7,941 nucleotides of DNA, from contig JAGLSF010000086.1 of assembly GCA_023136305.1 (NCBI GenBank), positions 1 to 7,941 of the forward strand. The letters run 5' to 3'. Made by a program: the position numbers and the translations under genes. Below, piece after piece: positions 1 through 5,453 of this stretch (the first letter of the stretch is position 1; the number at the start of each line of letters is the position of its first letter). The notes under the pieces were generated by a model, which saw only the letters and a program-made list of their open reading frames with translations, was not told the origin of the DNA and ran no database searches. This DNA is from Spirochaetota bacterium (GTDB taxonomy: Bacteria; Spirochaetota; B62-G9; DRHN01).

Positions 1-116
1 GAAGTACAAGTGCAGGCGGAGCCACGAAGGCGAAAGCCTGCCAGCGGCCGCGCTATGACCTTTTTAAAAAAATGTCCCCTCACCTGATTGAAAAGTAGGT
101 AAAATCTTTCTTGCGG
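1..116. other. Left-edge non-coding or unassigned segment with a gapped inverted repeat
   Basis: No gene can be assigned here. All three + strand frames are open from the window edge and stop at about 58, 87 and 98, so the tail of a convergent gene is possible, but none of the three short peptides looks like a known C-terminus. The segment contains GCAGGC (12-17) and its complement GCCTGC (36-41), enclosing GCC (21-23 region) and GGC (29-31 region), so it could fold into an interrupted hairpin. No T-tract follows in either direction, so I do not call it a terminator for the kinase gene. An A/T-rich run at 61-72 precedes ATGTCCCC at 72-79, a half-site resembling the palindrome found later between ilvB and ilvN. 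Confidence 0.3.
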
Positions 117-1034
117 TCAATCAGTATACTCCTCCATAAACTGCTCCAGTTCATCAAGTGTGGGAATACCGCTGCGACCGCCGATCTGCCTGCACTTACA
201 GGCTGCACAGGCGGCAGCGTATAGGGTGGCCTTCTCGAGTGTAAATTCCCTGGACAAGAAATAGGCGAAGGCACCGTGAAACACATCACCTGCCCCCGTT
301 GAGTCAACCGTGTCAACTTTGAATGCTTCCTGCCGGAAGGTCCTGTTTGTCGCCCGATCGATAGCCAGTGCACCCCTCTCTCCGAAGGTAATACAGACAA
401 AGGGGCTTTCCAAACGAAGGGAAAACTCTTCAAGCAGGGCGTGTTCATCGGTGTTTTGGTCCATGCCGGTAAAATGCAGCACGAACCCCCGGGAAGCGAT
501 GACATGGGTACAGTTGCCAAGTATCTGTCCGGCAAGGGGCGACGGTTTCTCAGCATCCACCACCACGGGTATATGCAATGATCGCGCAATCTTCGATGCC
601 GTAAGAGAGGCTTCGGGAAAGTAGAAATCGATGAGCAGTACTTTCGCATGCTGGATGAGCTCCCCATGTATCTCATCCGGCTGAAAGGTCGGAACATTCC
701 TCTTGGAATACATGATCGTTCTTGAGCCGATTGATCGGTTGATGAGTATAACCGCAAGAGGATTGTTTCCGTCTTTGATGATCAGATGATCAGTATTCAC
801 CTTTTCCCGTTTGAAGGAGGCCAGTATGCCCTCCGTATTATGATCCGCAGCGATCACGGTGTGAAAGGCTGCCCTTCCCCCCAGTCGTGCCACAGCAACG
901 AGTGCGGTGGCGACATTCCCGCCACCCTGCATCTCGATTCGCTCGACCTGCATCTTCTCATCTTCAATGGGATAGCGATCCATGGGGCAGAGATAGTCAA
1001 CAGCATTGCAGCCGACACCAAGCACATCATACAT
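117..1034 (-). CDS. PfkB/ribokinase-family carbohydrate kinase
   Basis: This is a 305-residue cytoplasmic kinase of the PfkB family, which phosphorylates a sugar or nucleoside hydroxyl with ATP. Visible family marks are the N-terminal DVLGVGCNAVD strand (residues 3-13), the substrate-side glycine motif GGGNVATAL (37-45), and the C-terminal signature DSTGAGD (244-250), where Asp250 should be the catalytic base and GAGD forms the anion hole. The tail after the signature (VFHGAFAYFL, then KCRQIGGRSGIP) reminds me of the sulfofructose kinase YihV more than ribokinase or fructokinase, but the substrate cannot be set from sequence alone. The start at 1034 was chosen because the family fold begins at once and GGGGAG lies about 10 bases upstream; an in-frame ATG at 1061 would add nine residues (314 in total) and has its own weak AAGGGA. 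The gene is divergent from the ilv operon and has no visible metabolic partner here. Confidence 0.88.
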   Translation of the reverse strand: MYDVLGVGCNAVDYLCPMDRYPIEDEKMQVERIEMQGGGNVATALVAVARLGGRAAFHTVIAADHNTEGILASFKREKVNTDHLIIKDGNNPLAVILINRSIGSRTIMYSKRNVPTFQPDEIHGELIQHAKVLLIDFYFPEASLTASKIARSLHIPVVVDAEKPSPLAGQILGNCTHVIASRGFVLHFTGMDQNTDEHALLEEFSLRLESPFVCITFGERGALAIDRATNRTFRQEAFKVDTVDSTGAGDVFHGAFAYFLSREFTLEKATLYAAACAACKCRQIGGRSGIPTLDELEQFMEEYTD

Positions 1035-1074
1035 CCTGCTTCCACTCCCCTTTCTTACCATAGCATTTTTTCCC

Positions 1075-1102
1075 TTGACAAAAAAATCAATCGGGGTATC
1101 TT
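1075..1102 (+). promoter_or_regulatory. Predicted sigma-70-type promoter of the ilv-leu operon
   Basis: A perfect -35 hexamer, TTGACA, lies at 1075-1080. TATCTT at 1097-1102 (four of six consensus positions) follows after a 16-base spacer. Transcription would start near 1109, giving about 60 untranslated bases before the leader ORF and about 245 before ilvD. This is the only good hexamer pair I see between the divergent genes. It sits just outside the alternative 1061 start of the kinase, so the two transcription units probably share this control region. Confidence 0.55.
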
Positions 1103-1168
1103 AATCTAAACCTGAATGGTGTACCTGAAAAGCACTGTATCAAATAATCAGTTTTTTTTCAAACGTAT

Positions 1169-1279
1169 ATGAAAACAATCTGTTTCACCACAGACGTTCC
1201 GACCGCACTGCCTGCTGCCATACAGAGCATGATCATCATTATCCTTAGCCTTATTGTAGTACTCCTTGGATTCATGTAG
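1169..1279 (+). CDS. Branched-chain amino acid operon leader peptide (IlvL-like)
   Basis: This is a 36-residue ORF, too short for usual gene callers. Residues 22-33 read IIIILSLIVVLL: five Ile, four Leu and two Val codons with one Ser (codons at 1232-1267). It ends in TAG at 1277-1279, directly before overlapping hairpins and a T-tract, and ilvD follows. This is the arrangement of the ilv attenuator leaders of enteric bacteria, where slow translation of the control codons reports low charged Ile, Leu or Val tRNA. The mixture of all three residues fits an operon carrying ilvD, ilvBN, leuA and cimA. The ATG at 1169 is the first start after the in-frame stop at 1145-1147, but no Shine-Dalgarno motif stands before it; the internal ATG at 1229 has AGAG only one base upstream. 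The hydrophobic run could mimic a small membrane protein, but position and structure argue for a leader. The start is less certain than the ORF. Confidence 0.82.
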   Translation: MKTICFTTDVPTALPAAIQSMIIIILSLIVVLLGFM

Positions 1280-1328
1280 GCAGCGGTCTCTGTGTCAATA
1301 GAACCCGCTGCCTACAGCGGGTTTTTTT
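1212..1328 (+). promoter_or_regulatory. Ribosome-dependent transcription attenuator of the ilv-leu operon
   Basis: Three mutually exclusive pairings can be drawn. Segment 1, CTGCTGCC (1212-1219), can pair with GGCAGCGG (1279-1286) with one G-U. Segment 2, TAGGCAGCGG (1277-1286), is perfectly complementary over 10 bases to CCGCTGCCTA (1305-1314), forming an antiterminator. Segment 3, CCCGCTG (1304-1310), pairs perfectly with CAGCGGG (1315-1321), forming the terminator. A ribosome stalled in the Ile/Leu/Val run (1232-1267) leaves segment 2 free to capture segment 3, so ilvD is transcribed. A ribosome that reaches the TAG at 1277-1279 sits on segment 2, so the terminator forms. Without translation, 1:2 pairing would also favour termination. 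The pairings are read directly from the bases; the mechanism is inferred from known ilv and trp-type attenuators. Confidence 0.82.
1302..1328 (+). terminator. Intrinsic terminator of the attenuator
   Basis: AACCCGCTG (1302-1310), loop CCTA (1311-1314) and CAGCGGGTT (1315-1323) form a perfect 9-pair stem with a GC-rich 7-pair core, followed by seven T residues at 1322-1328. It lies 23 bases after the leader stop codon and 26 bases before the ilvD start, so it would abort transcripts before the structural genes. Confidence 0.88.
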
Positions 1329-1354
1329 ATTATTTTAGTACATCTGGAGGAGTC

Positions 1355-3025
1355 ATGAGAAGCGACCTAATGAAGAAGGGAATTGCACGGGCGCCCCATC
1401 GGTCACTGCTCTACGCGCTGGGGCTTACCAAAGATGAGATTGAGAGGCCCCTGATCGGTGTGGTGAACTCTGCCAGCGAGATCATACCGGGGCATATGCA
1501 CCTGAACATCATCACTGATGCGGTAAAGGCTGGCATCAGGAGTGCCGGCGGCACACCCATGGAGTTCGGTACTATCGGGATCTGCGACGGCCTTGCAATG
1601 GACCACACCGGGATGAAGTACTCCCTCGGTTCCCGCGAACTTATCGCCGATTCCATCGAGGTTGTAGCCATGGGAACACCCTTCGACGGTCTTGTCATGA
1701 TCACGAACTGCGACAAGATCGTACCGGGGATGCTCATTGCAGCAATGAGATTAAACATTCCCACCATCATCGCGTCGGGAGGACCCATGCTTGCCGGTGA
1801 TGTCCGGGGGGAGAAACTCGGCGTGGACAATGTATTCGAGGCGGTGGGTGCATTCCAAGCGGGAAAGATCAAGCAGGATGAACTCGATCTGATTGAAGCC
1901 TGTGCCTGCCCCGGTGCTGGAAGCTGTGCAGGGCTGTACACGGCCAATTCCATGAACTGTCTTACCGAGGCACTGGGCATGGGATTACCGGGCAATGGGA
2001 CCATACCTGCAGTCTATTCCGACCGGTACAGGCTTGCAAAGGAAGCAGGGGTCACGATCATGGCGCGGGTGGAGGATGACCTCTGTCCCCGTGATATCAT
2101 GACCAGGGAGGCATTTTACAACGCCATCACCCTCGACATGGCTGTTGGCGGGTCTACCAACACTGCGCTGCATCTTCCGGCAATTGCCTATTACGGCGGT
2201 GTGAAGATCTCGCTCGACGATTTCGACCGTGTAAGCGAGAGTGTGCCCCATCTGTGCAACCTCGCACCAGCAGGCCCCGATCACATGGAAGACCTGCACA
2301 TGGCAGGCGGGATTACTGCTGTCATGCATGAGCTTTCCAAGGGGAAACACCTCAACACACAACAGAAGACGGTAACCGGGCGCACACTCGGTGAGATCAT
2401 CAGGGACCATCCGGTAAAAAACCATGATGTCATCACACCGATCGAATCACCGAGGCATGCTTTCGGCGGCCTGGCCGTGCTCAAGGGGAACCTGGCTCCA
2501 GAGGGATGCATCGTCAAGAGCGCGGCTGTTGTTCCAGAAATGATGGTTCACGAAGGACCGGCACGGATCTTCGAATCAGAAGAGGATGCGGTCGATGCCA
2601 TACTTGGCGGCCACATCAGAGAAGGTGACGTGATCGTGATCCGATATGAGGGACCAAAGGGCGGCCCTGGTATGCGGGAGATGCTGACACCCACATCCAC
2701 CATAGCCGGTATGGGTCTGGATAAATCGGTCGCGCTGATCACGGATGGAAGGTTTTCAGGTGCAACACGGGGGGCTTCAATCGGACATATCTCTCCTGAA
2801 GCGGCCACTTTCGGACCCATCGCCGCGATTCATGAAGGTGATCGTATAGAGATCAATATTTCAGATAAAAGGCTCACCCTGAAGCTGGATGATAGAGAAA
2901 TAGAGCAGAGGCTGGAATCGATTAAACAGAAGGGTGAGAGAAAACCGGGTATAGACAGTGGGTACATGTACCGATACTCGAAGCTTGTAAGCTCGGCAGC
3001 TGAGGGAGCAGTTTTTCCTCTTTGA
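1355..3025 (+). CDS. ilvD: Dihydroxy-acid dehydratase
   Basis: IlvD dehydrates 2,3-dihydroxyisovalerate and 2,3-dihydroxy-3-methylvalerate to the keto acids of valine and isoleucine, using an Fe-S cluster and Mg2+ in the cytoplasm. The 556 residues match the family's usual length. Marks include VVNSASEIIPGH (36-47), the cluster motif NCDK (Cys119), CACPGAGSCAG (Cys185, Cys191), GGSTNTALHLPAIA, AVLKGNLAPEGC, YEGPKGGPGM and TDGRFSG (463-469), whose Ser468 is the expected catalytic base. The PGH near residue 46, where plant-type enzymes have a cluster cysteine followed by Asn, suggests the bacterial oxygen-sensitive cluster type (inference). The start at 1355 has a strong GGAGGAG at 1346-1352; the longer open frame beginning at 1292 runs through the attenuator terminator and is not coding. 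First structural gene, directly controlled by the attenuator; 90 bases separate it from ilvB. Confidence 0.97.
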   Translation: MRSDLMKKGIARAPHRSLLYALGLTKDEIERPLIGVVNSASEIIPGHMHLNIITDAVKAGIRSAGGTPMEFGTIGICDGLAMDHTGMKYSLGSRELIADSIEVVAMGTPFDGLVMITNCDKIVPGMLIAAMRLNIPTIIASGGPMLAGDVRGEKLGVDNVFEAVGAFQAGKIKQDELDLIEACACPGAGSCAGLYTANSMNCLTEALGMGLPGNGTIPAVYSDRYRLAKEAGVTIMARVEDDLCPRDIMTREAFYNAITLDMAVGGSTNTALHLPAIAYYGGVKISLDDFDRVSESVPHLCNLAPAGPDHMEDLHMAGGITAVMHELSKGKHLNTQQKTVTGRTLGEIIRDHPVKNHDVITPIESPRHAFGGLAVLKGNLAPEGCIVKSAAVVPEMMVHEGPARIFESEEDAVDAILGGHIREGDVIVIRYEGPKGGPGMREMLTPTSTIAGMGLDKSVALITDGRFSGATRGASIGHISPEAATFGPIAAIHEGDRIEINISDKRLTLKLDDREIEQRLESIKQKGERKPGIDSGYMYRYSKLVSSAAEGAVFPL

Positions 3026-3115
3026 CAGAGGTTTCAGCACCTGTACACGTATGATGCTGCATGTTTGCAGGCATTTAACATCAATGCAGATTGGTACCTG
3101 CAGGAGGAGCATACA

Positions 3116-4870
3116 ATGAAAATGACTGGAGCTCAGGCAATCCTCGAAGTACTCCATCGAGAGAAGGTGGACACCCTGTTCGGAATTCCCGGGGGGGTGG
3201 TTATTCCCCTGTTCGATGCGCTCTATGGCGATAAGAGGTTCAATATGGTAATCACCAAACATGAGCAGGGCGCCATTCATGCTGCAGATGGCTATGCACG
3301 AAGCTCCGGCAAGACCGGCGTCTGCGTCGTGACGAGCGGTCCGGGAGCCACCAATATTGTCACAGGCCTGGCCACGGCATATATGGACTCCATTCCCGTG
3401 GTTGCATTGACGGGTCAGGTCCCGACTGCCCTCATAGGCAACGATGCCTTCCAGGAGGCTGACACCACCGGCATCACACGGCCTGTTACAAAACACAGCT
3501 TCATTATAAAAGACCCCGCAGAGCTTCTGATCATACTCAAGCAGGCCTTCTACGTCGCACGCACAGGCAGGCCGGGTCCGGTTGTGGTGGACCTGCCAAG
3601 GGATGTTACCGTGTCAGAGCTCGATTTTGAGTATCCCGAAGAGATAAAGATTCCAGGCTACGAGCCCAAAGTGAAGGGCAATGCTCGACAGATCAAACGT
3701 GTTATGGAAGCAATCGGTGAATCAAAGCGCCCTGTGCTCTACGCAGGCGGCGGGATCATCACCTCCGGGGCATCGGAGGAACTCAAAGCCTTTGTGAAAA
3801 AGACCGGGATACCGGTTACACTCACGCTCATGGGCATGGGTGGTTTTCCCGGCAACGAACCCGAGTTCCTCGGCATGCTTGGCATGCATGGAACGAAAGC
3901 GGCGAACTATGCAGTTGATAAGTGCGATCTTCTCATCGCCATAGGGTCACGCTTCGATGACCGCGTCACTGGCAAGCTTTCCATGTTCGCTCCTAATGCG
4001 AAGTTTATTCACATTGACATCGACCCGGCATCCATCAGCAAGAACGTTGTCATAGATATTCCCGTGGTGGGAGATGCCAAACACATTCTGCGAGAAATGC
4101 TCAAATACGCAAAAGCGCTCGACATCAAGAAGTGGCTCAAGGAGATCGAGGACTGGAAAAAGTCGCATCCCCTCACATACGAAGACAACGACGGTTTTCT
4201 GCACCCGCAGTATGTAATAGAACAACTGTACCGCGTCACTGAAGGAAACGCCATTATCACGACCGAGGTGGGACAGAACCAGATGTGGGCTGCCCAGTTC
4301 TTCAAATATATACGGCCAAGACAGTTTATCACCTCGGGAGGACTGGGAACCATGGGATATGGACTTCCCGCAGCGATCGGCGCACAGCTCGCCAATCCTG
4401 AGGCAACGGTCATCGATATTGCAGGTGACGGCAGCATTCAGATGAATATTCAGGAGCTCGCGACCATCACCCAGAATCAGCTCCCCATCAAGGTCGCCAT
4501 TCTCAACAACGGGTATCTGGGTATGGTCAGGCAGTGGCAGGAGTTCTTCTTTGACAAACGTTATTCTGCCACCTGTCTGAAGAGAGATAAACGGTGTCCC
4601 GAAGTGTGCTGTAATCCCGGTCCGCAGTGTCCGCCCTACGTGCCCGACTTCGTCAAACTTGCAGAATCCTACTTTGCTGTCGGTATGCGGATACAGAAGA
4701 AGGAAGATGTGGAAGGTGCACTCAAAGAGGCAATCAGGGTCGACAAACCGGTCATCATGGATTTCATCGTCTGTCCCGAGGAGAACGTGACTCCCATGGT
4801 TCCGGCCGGGGCGCCCATTCACACGATGATCAGCAGTAAAGAGGATGCGGAGAAATACCTGCTCGCCTAA
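3116..4870 (+). CDS. ilvB: Acetolactate synthase (AHAS), large catalytic subunit, with Cys-rich insertion
   Basis: IlvB condenses pyruvate with pyruvate or 2-ketobutyrate to give acetolactate or acetohydroxybutyrate, the first common step of Val, Leu and Ile synthesis, using ThDP, Mg2+ and FAD. The order is the N-terminal pyrimidine-binding domain with catalytic Glu50 in KHEQGA, the SGPGATN motif, a central FAD domain (GSRFDDRVTGK), and the C-terminal domain with the ThDP/Mg motif GDG (437-439) through NNG (464-466). Length is 584 residues. The odd feature is a cysteine-rich insertion after RYS (482-484): Cys487, 494, 498, 499 and 505, before the conserved PDFVKLAE (from 510). Other AHAS such as IlvI have about 7 residues there; this one has 25. 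The start at 3116 was chosen for the AGGAGGAG at 3102-3109 and because the family begins at MTGAQ; an upstream in-frame TTG lacks support. Partner IlvN follows after 73 bases. Confidence 0.97.
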   Translation: MKMTGAQAILEVLHREKVDTLFGIPGGVVIPLFDALYGDKRFNMVITKHEQGAIHAADGYARSSGKTGVCVVTSGPGATNIVTGLATAYMDSIPVVALTGQVPTALIGNDAFQEADTTGITRPVTKHSFIIKDPAELLIILKQAFYVARTGRPGPVVVDLPRDVTVSELDFEYPEEIKIPGYEPKVKGNARQIKRVMEAIGESKRPVLYAGGGIITSGASEELKAFVKKTGIPVTLTLMGMGGFPGNEPEFLGMLGMHGTKAANYAVDKCDLLIAIGSRFDDRVTGKLSMFAPNAKFIHIDIDPASISKNVVIDIPVVGDAKHILREMLKYAKALDIKKWLKEIEDWKKSHPLTYEDNDGFLHPQYVIEQLYRVTEGNAIITTEVGQNQMWAAQFFKYIRPRQFITSGGLGTMGYGLPAAIGAQLANPEATVIDIAGDGSIQMNIQELATITQNQLPIKVAILNNGYLGMVRQWQEFFFDKRYSATCLKRDKRCPEVCCNPGPQCPPYVPDFVKLAESYFAVGMRIQKKEDVEGALKEAIRVDKPVIMDFIVCPEENVTPMVPAGAPIHTMISSKEDAEKYLLA

Positions 4871-4884
4871 TGGAGGGTAATAAT

Positions 4885-4925
4885 GGGGACATGTCCCCGT
4901 AATTAAGTGAGCCGTCACCTTAATT
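4885..4925. repeat. REP-like double palindrome between ilvB and ilvN
   Basis: The ilvB-ilvN gap holds two neighbouring dyads. GGGGACATGTCCCC at 4885-4898 is a perfect 14-base palindrome. Directly after it, AATTAAGTGA (4901-4910) and TCACCTTAATT (4915-4925) form a second hairpin with loop GCCG and one bulged C. No T-tract follows, so this is not an intrinsic terminator. Paired GGGGAC/GTCCCC palindromes of this look occur as scattered extragenic repeats in some proteobacterial genomes, often linked to REP-associated tyrosine transposases; that family link is from general knowledge and was not tested. It could stabilise the upstream mRNA or lower ilvN relative to ilvB. Confidence 0.5.
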
Positions 4926-4943
4926 GGTAAATTGGGGGATACC

Positions 4944-5453
4944 ATGGAAAAAGAGTACACCATTGCGACAGTGGTTGAGAACAAGAGCGGTGTTCTGGCA
5001 CACATAGCCGGACTTTTCAGCGGTCGGGGGTACAACATCTCTGAGCTCTCAGTCGGAGAAACTGAAAACCCCGAATACTCCCGCATGACCATTGTTGTCA
5101 AGGGCGATGAACAGGTACTGGAAAAGATACAGAAGCAGCTCAACCGATTCATCGATGTGATCAAAGTATGGGACCTCTCGAGCCTGCCCGCTGTTCACCG
5201 TGAACTCATACTCGTCAAGGTGAAGGCACAGCCTTCCCTGAAACAGGAGATCTTTCAGATTGCGGAGGTTTTCAAGGGAAAAGTCGTCGATATTTCCCAT
5301 GACACTCTTACCCTGGAGGCAACCGGTATTTCAGAGAAGATCGGAGCTTTTATCAACATTCTGAGGCCCTACGGCATACTGGAAATTGCCCGAACAGGAA
5401 GGGCCTCGATCAGCAGGGGCATCATAAAGGGGAGGGTTAAGTCAAATGGATAA
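4944..5453 (+). CDS. ilvN: Acetolactate synthase small regulatory subunit
   Basis: This is the 169-residue regulatory partner of the IlvB catalytic subunit, which activates it and confers valine feedback inhibition. An N-terminal ACT domain (about residues 4-75) shows the family motif VENKSGVLAHIAGLFSGRGY (11-30) followed by NISELSVG, the effector-binding loop region. The C-terminal half (RELILVKVKA onward, ending in LEIARTGRASISRG) is the usual second ACT-like domain, so the subunit is full length (about 160-170 residues in the family). The start at 4944 follows a modest GGGGGA at 4934-4939; an in-frame TTG at 4932 would overlap that motif. The gap upstream carries the double palindrome, so translation is not coupled to ilvB. 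At its end the stop overlaps the leuA start by 8 bases. Confidence 0.96.
   Translation: MEKEYTIATVVENKSGVLAHIAGLFSGRGYNISELSVGETENPEYSRMTIVVKGDEQVLEKIQKQLNRFIDVIKVWDLSSLPAVHRELILVKVKAQPSLKQEIFQIAEVFKGKVVDISHDTLTLEATGISEKIGAFINILRPYGILEIARTGRASISRGIIKGRVKSNG

Noticed and set aside
1169..1279. Independent small membrane protein
   Set aside because: The hydrophobic run is long enough for a membrane segment, but its mixture of exactly Ile, Leu and Val, the immediate attenuator and the ilvD position fit a leader peptide better.
1292..1354. N-terminal extension of ilvD from GTG at 1292 (21 extra residues)
   Set aside because: The extension runs through the attenuator terminator, has no ribosome-binding site and is not family-like, while ATG 1355 has a strong GGAGGAG and begins at the usual IlvD N-terminus.
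1140..1354. T-box riboswitch as control of the operon
   Set aside because: No T-box core (AGGGTGGNACCGCG-like) is visible, and the Ile/Leu/Val leader ORF plus alternative hairpins already explain the region.
3051..3119. Small 22-codon ORF in the ilvD-ilvB gap whose TGA overlaps the ilvB ATG
   Set aside because: It has no Shine-Dalgarno motif and no composition bias or recognisable motif. The short CTGCA/TGCAG hairpin at 3057-3070 inside it is weak. It is most likely chance.
4559..4640. Frameshift or sequencing error in ilvB causing the Cys-rich stretch
   Set aside because: The frame is the same before (GYLGMVRQWQ) and after (PDFVKLAE), there is no internal stop, and the insertion is a multiple of three.
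4885..4925. Intrinsic terminator between ilvB and ilvN
   Set aside because: Neither hairpin is followed by a T-tract, and ilvN, leuA and cimA clearly continue the operon with no obvious new promoter.
3947..5164. Long antisense open frame of 405 codons opposite ilvB and ilvN
   Set aside because: It is a shadow of well-supported + strand genes, spans their junction, and shows no recognisable protein family.
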